From assembly GCA_022266195.1 (NCBI GenBank), contig WHVY01000003.1, forward strand, positions 5,890,001 through 5,954,000: a DNA stretch of 64,000 bases, given 5' to 3'. The stretch comes from Tetranychus cinnabarinus. Taxonomy: Eukaryota > Arthropoda > Arachnida > Trombidiformes > Tetranychidae. Made by a program: the position numbers and the translations under genes. The notes under the pieces were generated by a model. That model saw only the letters and a list, made by a program, of their open reading frames with translations, was not told where the DNA came from and did no database searches. Positions within the stretch are counted from its first letter, which is position 1. Every line of letters begins with the position of its first letter. Positions 45,476 to 59,500 of this stretch are shown here, piece after piece.

Positions 45476-46591
45476 ATGAATATTATTAATAGTAAATTTT
45501 CCATGAATGTTCGTGACACTTTGATTAAATCGTTCAAACAGTTCAAACAAGACCCAAATCAACTTAAAAAAATTGAAAAAAATACCAGTGATTCACTTTC
45601 TTCAGATTCCCGTAAGTAAAAGCAAATTTTGAAAATAAATTTCAACTTTATGCTCTAAGGCTTTACTAATGTCTCTATTCAAATTACAGGAACCGATGAG
45701 AATGATAGTGAAATACCATTTTTTGACCCTACAAATCCAACAAAAATGATACAGTTCTTGGAATATATCATTCTCAATGAATCTGATAAAGCAGATGAGT
45801 CAATTTTTAACAGCTTACTAGATTGTTATCTAATAGATTGGAAAAAAGCTTCCGAACCAAGTGAGCGGGATATCTTAAGAAACAAAATCATGTCACTATT
45901 ACTAGATCACATGGGTAAATATAGCTTCGAACAAGCAATGATTTCATGTAGGATGAATCATTTTATTGATGGACTACTCTTTTTATATGAACAAATGCAA
46001 TTATATGATCTCATTTTGGACCATTATGTCGAGATTGGTGATGTAAATAAAATTTTGGAAACCTGTGAAAAATTTAGTGATCAAGATGAACGTCTCTGGA
46101 TTAGAGCTTTTTGGTACTTTGCTAAAACCTCTGATGTTGACATATCTCTTCTTCATCGAGTATTGGAAGAAGTAGACAAAAGAAATTTGATTCCACCGAT
46201 CAGTATTATTGACATTTTATCAAGAAACTCTCCAACTGCCAGTCTTGCTGCAATCAAAAATTATTTGTCTCAATGGTTGACCAAAAACAGTGAAATGGTA
46301 TCCAAAAACTACGACCTAATCCATCAATACCAAGATTCAACTGAGAAAATGCGTGATGAAATAGAGTCGATAAGAACACAGCCAAAGATATTTCAATCAA
46401 GTCGATGTTCTTTCTGCAAAGTTCACCTAGAATTACCTTCAATTCACTTTCTTTGTGGCCATTCATATCATCAAGGATGCTTAGAGTCTCCTAGTGATGA
46501 AAAAGGATGTCCACTTTGCTTACCAGAGCAAATAAAACTATCAAATATGAATAAAAAAGACCAAGATTTCGATATATTGAACAACCAATAA
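45476..46591 (+). CDS. VPS11-like protein lacking the N-terminal half
   Basis: Two exons, 45476-45611 and 45690-46591, give 345 residues. VPS11 is the RING-finger core subunit of the HOPS and CORVET endolysosomal tethering complexes. From IPFFDPTNPTKMIQFLEYII onward the protein follows the second half of VPS11: the helical repeats (DGLLFLYEQMQLYDLILDHY, SDQDERLWIRAFWYFA, RNLIPPISIIDILSRNSPTA), the coiled coil, and a RING-H2 from about residue 284 (CSFC, CGHSYHQGC, CPLC). Full-length VPS11 is about 900-950 residues, with an N-terminal beta-propeller that is absent here. The first 50 residues are low-complexity instead, and divergent NRDE2 leaves no room for earlier exons within 250 bp. The C-terminal segment beyond the RING is also short. 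Probably a truncated paralogue. An unusually distant first exon is less likely. Confidence 0.82.
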
Positions 46592-49500
46592 CTCACAGAT
46601 GGATTCAAATCGGAACTCATAATCTCTTATCAAGTCCAAATTGATTGATTTAAATATTTACATTGTTTGCTATTTCCAATTACGCCTATCAAAGTTTATA
46701 TCCAACAAATGCCATTTATTTAAATTATAACTTGTTATTTTGAACATTTTTCTGGTATTATCCCCGAAAATAACAAAGTGTAGATATTTTGTTTTCACCA
46801 ATAATTTTTAATAGCTGTTTCCATGTTAATTGGTCTTCTTAAGAGTAACCAAATTTTTTACTTGTGGGAATAAACAATTATCACGATTAAAATCAAAGAG
46901 AATGAAGTTGATTAAGAATCAAAGGATCTGAAGAAGCAATGCCACCAACAAGGAAAGACCATCAGCCATTCAAGTTATAATTAATTGATCCTTTACTATT
47001 TTGTTACCAGCAACATTCAATGGTTACACCATGAATAGATTGTATTATTATTATTATTTTGTTAAATTCCGACAATCATTACAATTATAAACCATTAATT
47101 TACTTCAAACAAGCAAAGCGCACATGAAAAAAAGCAGCAAGAAAAAAGCTAAGTAAGAAGAAAAAGCAAGCAACTCGTTTTCAAATTTGTAATAAACTGT
47201 TGTTACTTTTGTGTGATAAATTTAACAATTAGTAGCACCTTCAGTAAATTAAAAAGATAACATTTAATTGAAGATAAAATGTTTAATGAATCTCAATTGA
47301 GTTAAAGGGAGTGAATCTTCATGAAAAGTAATTATTAGTTACGATTATCCTTCTCACTTTTGCTGGCTGTCTTGAAGGTTTCCAAGTTAAATTGAAATTA
47401 AAGAAACATCACAACAAATGATATTTATTATCATTACCACTATGATACGTTAATTAGTTAGGTAACCCAAAGGGGATTGGTAAGACTCAACCAACAATCA
47501 GCCAAGGTAAAGCCAACTAACCACCCAAACAAACACCTAAACCGACCATTAAATACTCACTTTTTCACTAACTATGAAAGTCACGACAAACAGATTCACA
47601 CAAGACTCTTTTTAAAAACGTTTTTTTTTCACAAAAAAAATTCATTTAATTTCAACTTTTCTCCATCATTTATTTTTATACTTGCCTCTTCTCCGTTCAA
47701 TTTCCCATTCCAGTGAATTCAACTTAAATTGTTCATTTACCGCCAATCTGATTATAGCCAGGTAACAATGAATAAGGTATTAATGAGCAACAAAAGTTAA
47801 CTACAAAAATGCTCATCAACTAGTATTACGCGTAAAAAAAAGGTTAACATGATTTTACATGTTTAATGGTGCAGCCATAAAATTAGGAAAATTATTAAAT
47901 CCAATTTTAAATGATTTACAAATGACCTTTTTTTTCAATCAAAGATGACCATTTAAAGTATCTGTGACTTTCAATACACCTGTAATATGACTACTTTTGA
48001 TGTATACTTGAGATGTTTTGATATGATTCTGATTAGGTTTCCTAATTATTCGAGTCAATTGAAATTGAGACTTGGATCAACTGCCATTTTTACTCGTTCA
48101 TGATTGACTTTTATCAATACACAGCCTTGTTCAAATGTGATTTCAACCTTAGGCCACTAATCATAGATGATTATCAGTATCGGAGATTTGGATGGTTCAA
48201 CATATTAAACATAAACACAGTCTTGCTTACAAAGTGTATCATGTTTTTGCCAGCTTAGGCTGAGTAATATTATCCGTCTTTGTACCTTTGGTTGACAACA
48301 ATCAAATTTGTAATATTTGCAATGAAATGATTAAAGATGGAGATTGAAATTGTCTAACCATTATTTGAGACAATATTTTGATTTATCCAATGTAAATGTT
48401 TACTCTTGAGCAAATGAGCCTTTTAGCTGAGGATGTGTCCATCTTGAACAGGAATTTGTTTCCAATCACAGTTATTCCCGAATAGTTTTTGTTTGTTTCA
48501 TCAATAAGTTTAAAATTGATTGGTTTGAAGATGTTTAAGTGTCATTCATTGTCTTTACGTTTGTGAACATCCAAATGGGCTAAAAGAGAATGATGTTGAT
48601 GAGGATGAAAGAAACAAAAACAAGAGCAAGAAGTGAGTTGAAACGTTTAACTAATAGATTCATGATGATAACGATGGTGATGATGATCATCATCTTGGTG
48701 ATGGAAATGCAATGAAGAAATATAATATTTTTGCAGCTAAAATATTTCAAGCTATTAAAGATGATCATTTGAAATCGGAAATGTCAAACAAATAGACCAA
48801 AAAAAGAAACCAAAACGTAAAAATGAGACCAAAATTTGCATAATTTGATATTCAAACTGCTAGCAAAGACCAACAAAACCATCCTACTTTTCAATCACCA
48901 GTTGACCTTTCACATCTTTCAACATTTCTGCCCTCTCACCATAACCATAATATTAATAGCCTTTACTCCTTTCACTTGACCAAAAGATCAACTAAACCAT
49001 TCGTTCAAATTTCATTGACTGATCTGCAACAAAAAAATCAAGTTACGATTAAGGTTAATAAACATTCAAACATTTTCAATATTACATTTGAAAAAGCAAA
49101 GCAAACCTTTTACCCAAAAAATCAGATTATCTCAAGACTGATGCGATTGTTTCAATTCATGATTGGTATAAATACACTATTTAATCACGATCTTGGTTAA
49201 TTAATTATTGACTTTTTCTGAATTTCAATTCCGATTTTCACTTCAATTTGATTAGTTATCTGAATATCAATAAAACTGAGGTTGAAGATTTTCTTGGATT
49301 TTATGAAACATATTTTTCTGGCAACTTTTTTGTCTCATTGATATCATTTTGTTATCGAGTGTTATCAATGTTTGTTCAATTATCATTGCTATTAAATTGT
49401 ATTTGATTATTTCAAGAAATTAACTAATTCTTTTCAATTAAAAGCAATCTCAATCTTGTTGCGGTTCCACTTTCAATTTGAACCTTTCTCCATCTTTCAT

Positions 49501-51121
49501 TGGCTCCACATTCACAACTAATTTATTTAAACTGGTAATTAAATGTACAAATGTTTTCCCCAAATTTTTGCACTTAATTAAATGAGAATCAATCAATTAT
49601 TTAAACTTTAAACAGTAATTATAATTAAATAAATGGTTTAGTAACAAAATGAAAAAAAGCTAAATTTCAAGTTAATAATGATAGAATGGCGAGAAAGCGT
49701 AATTTTGTTTGATTATTATGATGCATTAATGAAATGATTGATGAGACCACAAATCAGTAAATTTTTTTATTAATCTTTAAACATTTAACAAAATAGAGCT
49801 AAAAGGTTAATTACAATTTACCTTGGTAAATTGTTCATTAACAGCAACGTTAGACAAAATTGAATAGATGAAATTGAATGTTAATCAGTAATTAGGTGTA
49901 GGTAACATCCAACAGTTTAATTGGAAAATGATTTGCATGAAAGGAAAACTAAATAATTGATAAATATTGATAAAATGGCTGATTGGCATCCAAATTAGCT
50001 TCAAATTCATTTTCACTTTCAATTGTCTTTCACTTTTCAGTTATCGATCTTTCATCGAGCTATAAACATAGTAACATCTTCATGATCATAACCATAATGA
50101 TGATGATGAAAAATAACTGCAACAACTGACATCTTGAAAAGGTTGCCAACTATCAGAGTGAATAGCGATAATTTAACCTCAATTGTTGAGTTAATAACAA
50201 GTTGTTTGACAAGCAAACCAATAATACGATTGAACAACAAATGTGTGTGTTTCATCAAACACTGATTAAGTTTCAGGTTAATTGTGGTCATGAGTAGTTG
50301 TAATCGGATGAATTGCTTCAAATTGCTGTTGATTTGATTTGAAAAAAGCATCTTTTTTCTGTTGATAAAGAAAGTTATATTTTCTGGTTTAGGAAAGGGC
50401 AACATTTATTCATAATTTGATCATTTGAAACGATCAGGAGAACCGAAAATTGCGGCAAAATTGAAAATTACAAAAAAAAGTCCAAAAAATAGAGTAAATT
50501 GTAAATTGAAATGAAATTTCAATCAAAGGAAAATGTTTCAAAAAATGGAATTTAATTTTGAATGGATTTTCTGTAATCACCTTAATCATGAACAATTGAG
50601 AAAATTATTCCAATTGATCGTGATCATTCTTAATTAACTAACTCATGAATTGAAATTCAACAATAACAATTGTAATCAAATAATCTATAAATGATTAATG
50701 GACAGAAAAATTTCTTCCTCTCAAGATGTTAAAGTTTACTCTTAAACAAATGATTCTTGGTTTGGTTTTTTGTTCATGTAAATTCAGTTAACCATTTGTT
50801 GTATCATTTGTGAAGGTGAAACATTTCAGGTTAGTCATTGCATTTCATCCAATAAGAATCTTCTCCTTCTCATGAAACCCTTCTGTAGGTTTGTTTGGGT
50901 TCAGGAGAAGTTGATTTTTTACTTGTGAATCTATCTTATAGTTTCTTTCCTCATTGAGGCGGATGATGGTTGAGGAGGAGCTAAATGAGTGCAAGCCTAT
51001 AAGCAAAATGGGAAATGATGTTAAACTGTTCAAGTTTGTTCATTTCATTTCAAGTTGCTAACAACAGTAATTTATTTTGTTCAACAATTGAGAGGAAAAA
51101 AGTCCTTTTGTGCCTCCAAAA
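46592..51121. other. Gene-poor region upstream of the Msx homeobox gene
   Basis: 4.5 kb without a supportable coding exon. GAT/ATC-rich low-complexity DNA at about 48660-48705, and many TAAT/ATTA homeodomain-type cores. Short open stretches lack ATG-led coding character. Probably regulatory territory of the homeobox gene (inference). Confidence 0.4.
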
Positions 51122-51805
51122 ATGTCCAATGTAAATGAGGGAAAAGTGGCTGAAAAAAGCATCAAAAGTGAAGTGAAAAGTGATCACAAATCGCCATTCA
51201 ATCATGCAACATTTACATCGCCCTTTTCCATGGAGAAAATATTAGAGAAAAAAATTAAACAATCAAATTCAACATCGACCACAACATCGACCACACCATC
51301 AAGTCCCTCCATATCACCGGTTCAATCACCAGTACAGTCACCAGTACAATCACCTGTCCATTTACCTCATCAACATCATCATCATCATCCTTGGCTGAAA
51401 CCATTTTCATTTACATCATTCTGTGAACCTTTAGCAATCAAATGTCAATTAAGGAAACACAAGAGCAATCGCAAGCCGAGAACACCCTTTACAACTCAAC
51501 AGTTATTAGCGCTGGAAAGAAAGTTTCAGTCCAAACAGTATTTATCAATTGCCGAAAGAGCAGAGTTTTCAACATCTTTAAACTTAACGGAAACTCAGGT
51601 TAAAATTTGGTTCCAAAATCGACGGGCCAAGGAAAAGAGGTTAAAAGAGGCCGAAGTGGAAAAGTCCAATTTCACTCGAAGTGTTCCCTTCTCTACCTTT
51701 GGTTTACAATTTTATCCAACCTTTCATCAACACCAATCACCGACTGCATCCCAAATCACCAAACTCATTTATCCAACGCAACTGATTAACCGATTAACGA
51801 AGTAA
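51122..51805 (+). CDS. Msx: Msx/Drop (muscle segment) homeobox transcription factor
   Basis: A single exon of 227 residues from ATG 51122. An in-frame GTG just upstream is not a credible start. The homeodomain lies at about residues 116-175 and carries the Msx hallmark NRKPRTPFTTQQLLALERKF, then QYLSIAERAEFSTSLNLTETQ and VKIWFQNRRAKEKRLKEAEVEK. Near the N-terminus, SPFSMEKILEKK (about 34-44) is an eh1 Groucho-binding motif as in other Msx proteins, so it is probably a repressor. Between them lie a Ser/Thr run, a tandem QSPV repeat and a HQHHHHH tract. Msx genes pattern the dorsal neuroectoderm and muscle. Msx genes usually have an intron before the homeodomain; none is seen. AATAAA at 51807-51812 abuts the stop; a second at 52120-52125, followed by GT-rich DNA, looks like the better site. 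Confidence 0.92.
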   Translation: MSNVNEGKVAEKSIKSEVKSDHKSPFNHATFTSPFSMEKILEKKIKQSNSTSTTTSTTPSSPSISPVQSPVQSPVQSPVHLPHQHHHHHPWLKPFSFTSFCEPLAIKCQLRKHKSNRKPRTPFTTQQLLALERKFQSKQYLSIAERAEFSTSLNLTETQVKIWFQNRRAKEKRLKEAEVEKSNFTRSVPFSTFGLQFYPTFHQHQSPTASQITKLIYPTQLINRLTK

Positions 51806-51813
51806 CAATAAAA

Positions 51814-54800
51814 TAGACTTTTCATGTTCGCATTTTGATCTCCTTTTTACACATTGCCACCTAAATTGTTAGTCAATCGATTAACTGTGATTAAAGAGGA
51901 AAACATTTCTTGAAAGTTGGATGAAACTTTTATGTCCTTTGACGCTCTTACAATATTTACAGTTGAACGGATCGATATTGAGAAACGGAAAGCTTGAAGA
52001 TGAACAAAAAGTGAACTTATTTTTCAATGATATTAACATGAAAATGTGATTTCATGATAAAGACACTTATTAGCTGGAAAATGTCGATTTAATTGTTTCT
52101 CGTGTCAATTGTAAATATTAATAAAACGTTTGATTGTGATTTTGTTTGTTATTGTTTTGCATCAACTTCAATAAGGCTTAAACTTTCAATCAACTCTGAA
52201 CATCGTAAGCCAGAAACAGAAAAAGTTTTGATTACTTTGCACATTTAATTGATTAGTTAAATGAAATATTGTGTGATTAAAGTAGATTTATTGATCTATT
52301 TAGTTTTACTAAATTTTTGTTATATTCAGCTAACCTAATGAAAGCCATTAAACTTATATTGACTTGAGCAAAACATGAAACAAAAGACTTGGAAAGCACA
52401 AAACAAAACAAAATCTCTCATCACTTTTAACCTTACATAATTGAATTGCAGGAAAATTAAAGTTAATGGTAATCTAGAGGATAATTAAGACGATAATCAA
52501 CTCGACTCAACTCTGATTGCGTGCTATTGGAAGAGGAAAAGCAATAAAAGCGAAAAGGGAAATCACAGGAAAAACAAAAAAGAAGGGTTGAAATGGATGA
52601 ACCATGAAAGGAAAATTTGTTCAAGACAAGTTACAGAAAAAGTTTACCTGGGAAATTAGAGATTCATCAACTGATCATTATCCAAATTGTACATGTCACC
52701 TCAACTGGTGCAACTTGAAGCCATTGGAAGACAATATCATGAAATACTCATGGAATCATGGTGATATTGAGGCTGGTCAATTAGAGTTGAATCAATTGAC
52801 TTTTGTATAGGTTTTGCATCCTTCGAAGGCGTTTGTGCTCCTTTTCATCCTTTTCATTTCTCCTCCTCTTATAGTCTTGAATCACTTTACATGATTCCTG
52901 ATTCGATGCAACATTTTTTCATTGTAATAACATTAAAAGATGTTTCCTGTTAAAAATGAATTCTGCTCGTTCTTGTTTGTGGAAGCAAATGATTCTTCTT
53001 TTGCTTCTTCTGTTCAATTGGCCTGAATGTGTAAATGAGTCTTCTTGATGAGAGATGATGATGATTCCAACATGAAAGATAATGATGAACAGGACAAAGA
53101 TATGTAAATGTGTAAAACTTTCATCTTCTTCTAAAAATATATATTCATCTTGACACCCAACAAAGCGAAAAGTTATTTTCTGCAAAAAGGCAACTCACAA
53201 AACTCTCAAAATACCTATCATTTTAATCATCACTAACAATTTATCAATAATCAATAATCAACAGAAAAGTGATTAACTTTGATGGGTCAACATTCATGCA
53301 AGTAAAGTGAATAATGTTAATTAATTTATTTTACCTTTTGATAAATCATTGAAATTGGTTGAAAGGTTAATCAGTTGCAAGACGGCAAAACAAGATTCCT
53401 AGAGTCTGGTAAAGTATTTTATCTTGTATCAAGATGAACAGCAAAAAGATAAAGATGAACAATGAACAAGATAATCTAGATTACAGATTAGATTGGATTG
53501 ATCGGGAAAGAGGTAAAAATGAAAGGTTGATGATTTGTGGTTGAGTTGATTATGTTAATCGGTTTCGAGTGTCATTAGCAAGTGATTAGCTTGATCAAGA
53601 GACTATTAACAACAATTGTATCCGTTTACCAATAATGTAGTTACACGAAAAGGAAGAGACCAAAAAAACGATGAAATTTTTGGTAAAAGCCTTTGGCAAA
53701 ATGTTTCTCTTCTTCTTCTTTTTTTTTTGGTTAAGAGTAAAGGCCAAGTGTCCAATGGTTGAAAGGGCAAAAGAGGCCAATGGATGTTAACTATAATCAT
53801 GTAAGTTGAGTAAAGTATCATCAGCATGAGGTAAAAAACAATTTCCAGAGAAGATGAAGAAGAGGCCAAAAATGGCGAGGAAAAGATGAAAAGACAATCA
53901 TTGCTACTGTAAATGGTGACCAGTGTTGACCAACAAGTGCAGGTTAAATGAGCAACCATTATCAGTTACACGGATCAATGGACATTTACTTTAGCTTTGT
54001 AAGTGTTACTTTGTTTTGTGTTTAGTTTGTGAATTGATTGTTGCTTAATGATGAATTGCTTTGAACAATTAACTTTGCAAAATGACTCGGCAAAAGTAAA
54101 TAAGACAACAAGGCAACAAATCAACTGAATTCAAGTTAAACACAACTGATATTATAATCAACTCAAGATTAGGATTTACAGATAATTCATAATTGAAACC
54201 AACATGAAAAACTGGCCTTTTTGCTGAATATTTTTGTTCGCAGTTCAACTTTTCTTTTTTGATTAACCTTTCATTAACAATTGGTCAAGCTATAGCTTCT
54301 GATTTTTGGTCAATAAATATTAACCTTTAAGTTAATCATTGCGTGAGTTGTTTAAAATGAAACTTTTTCTGTTCAATTTTTCGTTTCAGTTTTGATTGAT
54401 TTTATTTTTCGTTGCAAAAAACAATTGAGTTTCCTACAATCAAATGGTTTAATTGTGATAAATCATTTCAACTTTAATTATTAGATAATTTTATAATTTC
54501 AAAATCATTCATTTCTTTGAATCACTTTCACATTTGTTTTAATATTTAAATTGATCTTTTGATTAATCATTTTTCCTTTTTTATTAACTTTCATTGGATT
54601 AAATTTAAATTAGTTTAATCTGTAAAGATTGATTGATTGAATGTTAATCAAGTATTTGGAGGAGTTACAGTTAACTAATCAATTGGGTGTTTAATTGATG
54701 GCTAAAAGAGTTTGTTAATTTATGCAAAGTTTGATTAAAGTAACTTCAATCTTTATATTTACACCCAAATTAACCATTAATGTTGCTATCAAAAAAGATT

Positions 54801-55689
54801 CAAATTGAGTTCAATTAACACATGGAATCAGTTGAAATTTAAATGTTGCCAGTTGACAGCAAAATGTTAATTTTGGGTATTAAAGGTCAGTTAAATTTAA
54901 TCAAATGGTTAAATTGTATAACCTGGTGCTGCTTTCAAATTAGTCAACTTAATAATTAACTAACACTGTTAACTATGCACAGTTTACTGAAAGACAGTGA
55001 TTGAGTTGATAAAAAAGTCAAAATGAAAATGATGCTAAAATGAAAATAGGAAAACCCATTGAAAGCAATGGAAATCGTGAAAATTTTGTCTTGAAAATTG
55101 GCCACTCGGGATTCGCCCTCGAGTTTATATCTCATAACTGCACGATGCAGTGGTTCAACTATCACTTAATTAGCTTCTTCTTCGCTGTATTTAAATTGTC
55201 GTTAGAAGAAGCAAATGTTTTTTTGCAATTAGAATCAGTTTGCAAAGACAAAACAATCAATTTGAAAAAGAAACAAAATATCAACATTTTTTTTTTCAGT
55301 TGAAGTACAACAAAAGTTGTTGGTATTCCCATTAAAAGGCTGTTGTGAAGATGAAAAAAAGAGACTAAAGTTGAAAGCAGAAATGCATTCAGTGACACAA
55401 TTAGTGGCTCCATTAATTACAATATAATCGAGTGTAATAATCAATTTAGTTATGGATGCATTTTTTCATAACAATTATCCATTCAAATGGCCACCAACAA
55501 AGTAGCTAACTGGCAAGTAACTTTCAAAAAGAGAAGCGAAAATAATCTGAAAAAGAAGACAAAAAAAGACGATTCAATTACAACAAAATCATGAACCGAA
55601 ATCAAATTAAAATCGTTAATTTAGCAATTTAAAATACAAATTGTTAATCCCAATGAAACATTGAATCACTTGGAAAAGACAAGTGAAGG
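51814..55689. other. Gene-poor region downstream of Msx
   Basis: 3.9 kb, AT-rich, without recognisable coding exons. An ATG-led frame at 52604-52810 (68 codons) has no recognisable content or supporting signals. Very rich in TTAATTA/AATTAA-type cores. Confidence 0.4.
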
Positions 55690-55691
55690 TA

Positions 55692-56528
55692 CTGGGTGTC
55701 TAATAATAGGTGAAAATTTTGAGCACCGTAATTTCTCTGCAATTACTTATCCATTCTGAACGAATGTGGTATCAAACGAAAGCTCTATCTCTAAACCTCC
55801 AGATATATGCTTTCAAAGTGGTCTGCACATGAATCGTAACAAGTTACGTGTCGTCCAAAGAAACCTAAATATACCGCGAAGCAAACTGATATTTAATCGA
55901 TGAAAACGAATGAATTCCTACGAATTGTGTGAATGCTATCTCTTTTAAGACTAAGATACTGACCTACTTGATGTAGTGAGGCCCTTGGATTTTAATCAAA
56001 ACAGTCGCAGACTGCTAGAACGGTCTCAGAATTTGATACCAAAAGTGGCCGACCAGCCTTTCCTTTTCGCAAGTCATCAACACTGGCACTTATTCAAAGT
56101 TTTTCAACCGTTCGAATAATCAACATTTACGTAATTAAAAAGAATTAAACATCAAAAAGTGTAAAAACTAGCTGCAACGCAAAATCGCTGTTCTGAGGTC
56201 ACACCTTGAATAAAAGAAAAAATCTCTAGCTCATTTCATAAGAGTCGGATCGCTGCCTTAATGTTCATACGGAATAGTTGGCATAAAACCTGTAATAGCA
56301 GTACTAAAATTTTTGTTGGAGGTGTAATAAATTTCGATTTATTCAAGTTTTTGTTCAATGGTTAAATCCGAAATTTTCGAAAAACTGCTGAACGAATTTT
56401 CGAATAAGTGACAAAAATCAGAGGTTCAGAGTACAAGCAACCTGACAATAAACAAAGAAAAAAAGTTTACGACTGTGTTTGCAATTGCGGGCTATGTTCA
56501 TAATTTTCACATAATATTAGACACCCAG
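55692..56528. mobile_element. 837-bp TA-flanked TIR element (non-autonomous Tc1/mariner-like)
   Basis: The ends CTGGGTGTCTAATAATAGG (left) and CTGGGTGTCTAATATTATG (right, complemented) continue as inverted repeats for about 33 bp with four mismatches. TA flanks both sides (55690-55691 and 56529-56530), the target duplication of Tc1/mariner elements. The base composition inside is visibly less AT-rich than the surroundings. No transposase frame longer than a few dozen codons, so non-autonomous or heavily decayed. Confidence 0.8.
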
Positions 56529-56530
56529 TA

Positions 56531-59500
56531 AAATTGAAAATGAATGTAAAATCATTTCATAGTAATATTACACTCTATAAGCTGAAAGTGATGGGACAAG
56601 AGTGAGGCTGTTAGGTTGCAAGATGAACGACTAAGGGTCTGAGTTACAATTGATTTGATGATGAAAATGACTCGGAACAAGATGAAGCTGAAGATGGGGA
56701 AAATGAGGAAGATGTTTGTTTCCCAATTGATAATTATGGCTTTTATTTTTGTAGCAAAACTGTAACTTGTCAATTGGTCTGTTAGAGACAAAAGATGATA
56801 ATGATGATGATGGGAAGAGAACTGGTAAGACGAGATCTCTGAAGATGAAGAGGTGATCCATCATCAAATTACTCCGTCATTTATAGATAGTTAGTTAAAT
56901 TGTTATGCCTCAATAGTAAGCTTCCAAATTTTTGTTCAATGAAAAGCAAAACTCAACTCATAATGATGATGCTGTTGATGTTTAAGATCCTCTTCCTTAC
57001 ACCAACAGTTCATTCATAAGATTTTTTTTTCTCTGTTTTTTTCATCTTCTCCCTCATCCTCTGATGATCACCATCCTATCCCATGTTGGTGTTAATTTTA
57101 ACAGCAATAAATGAATCAACAAATTCAAACTTGAAAAAAAATCTATTGATCCATGAAATTTGAACAACAGCAACAACAGCGAGTAAAACTAATTGACTCA
57201 TCAAATTAAACCGTTTAGATCGTATAAAAGGCAATTTAACATTAAATTAAAAATGCAATTAAATTGCATCTCCATCTACCGTCTGTGAGTTAACAGTTAA
57301 CAATAAAGCAACAATTAAACAACAAAAGATTGGATTCTTTTTTTTTTGATTCGCTTTTCACCATCAATCAGATGATAAGCTTGTCCGAGCACAATCACCA
57401 AATCATATGTTTAACATGATAATTATCATTGCAATTATCAAACTGATTATCACATCTCATGGATTCATCCTTTTCTTCACCAACAATTTATTTCAACCAT
57501 TAACCTGATTGATAGACTGACTGTTACTGTTTAACTTAACGTACCAATAAATATCAAAGTAAAGCTAATTTGGAGCAATAATAATAAATAATGAGATAAA
57601 TTGTGATTTACCTCTATTACAATCATCACTTGCTTGGACTCTTTGTATATTAGTTGACATTCAATGTCTTAACCATTCAAATGAATTGTGATTAATGGGA
57701 CAATTAATTGAAATATAAATGCTCATTGAACAAGATAAACAGTGAAGACTGCATAAAATGAAATTTACCTTCAAATGGTTCAACTGTCAAAACAAGTCAA
57801 AATATTGTCTTCCATGTAAACCCTCAGAATCATCATAAGACTTCAGTTATCGGCAAATTCAATCTCATTGCTGTCTTCATCATCAAACATTACCTTTCAA
57901 TCTTAATTTTAAATTTTCTTCATAATCAAATAAAGCAATTTTAATGTCACTTTTAATGGTTTTAACCACTGATTTGTCGTTGTTTATTGCCACAAGCAGA
58001 AAGCATTTGTCAAGACCCAGAAAAATTGAAAGGCATCTTTGGATGAAAATCAACAAAAGAAATGAAGAAAAAAACATTAAAATAAACTCATAAAGATATA
58101 AAGTAATGATAATTAACCGCAGAGACCACCAATTAGATGAAAAATAAGCCAATACAATTAAGTTACATGCAACTTCAATAATGATCAGTAAAGTTTACCT
58201 CAACGATTATCAATTGCAAATTACTTTAAGCGAATCAAATGAGCGTGAAAATGTGCATTAATCATCCCATTAGCGTAATAATAATCATAATAATGATGAT
58301 CATTATTAAATTACCAAATATTGTCAAAAATTGAACACAAAGCAAACAATTGGAAAAAAAACCTTTTGCCTTTGAAAACACTTTATAATCTTGATGGACA
58401 TCTCAAAGTCTTTAAATTGTTACTAAATGAGCTTTTGTATCCACACCTAATCATCAGCTGTTTCACCTCATCATTGACTCCTCTTCATGGGAAACATGGC
58501 TTTGATGGCCACACGCATGATAATAATAGGATGAAGATGATCTTGCTGTTGACTTAACATTGAATCTCATGATCAGTATCATGATCCTTTTTGATCATCT
58601 TCATTCATCTGGTTTCTCACTCCTCGCCTCATTGACACTGCTTCATCTCAACAGGATGTCTCCACATCATTTTGGCAGATAATTTTGAGAAGCATTTCAA
58701 CTTTAAGAAAAAGTGATTCTCTTCTCATCTTTTGCCATCTTCATCTTGAACCTCAATTTCCTGTTCCGATTGGCTCCTTTTCCTTGCCTCCTTTAATCTC
58801 TCGTCCCAATCAAACTGATTACCCAGCAAGCCATGTCAAACATCATTTGACTCTCGAAACCCAACAATTATTGTTATCATCACCATAATTAACCGAGCAT
58901 TTGGTTGAAAAACAATTTACACAAAACGCCAAGCCAAACACACCCACACAATTTAACATTTGGTTTGACCTTAAATTGTTTCCATTGTTTCCAATTTAAC
59001 TATTAGTTGCTGCTAATTGAATCTTTCAATCAACGATCTTTCAAGTTTAACCTTTCAAACTGACCAATGTTGTGGTGACAAAAACATGTTGATCAAAGAT
59101 GATGTTCAATGAAAAGTTTAAAATAATGTAATCAGATACTCTTTTGCCTTTAATCTGAGTTTTCCTTGCAAATTAGATCATGAAAACTTGCTAAACTTGT
59201 GTTTCATGAAAATGATGATGTTTTTGGATGATTTTTAAGATGTTTTCATGATGACAATCTTGTTAATTAGCAGCAGAAAAAAAAGAGAAGAAGAAAAAAT
59301 GTTTGAAGAGGAGTTAATGAAAGGTAAAAAAACCATTGGCATTGGCTTTTATCTGTTGTCTTTTACAGTGAAAGCCAGAGTCAGATTAAGATAAATCTCG
59401 GAATCATTTATCAATTTAAATTATGGATAAAGTCATAAGCAATTCAAGTTAATAATTTACGTGAAAGTTAACCATTTTCATTGCTAATAATGACTTTAAT

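Noticed and set aside
52604..52810. ATG-led 68-codon frame downstream of Msx
   Set aside because: Short, composition like the surrounding non-coding DNA, no homology, promoter or poly(A) support.
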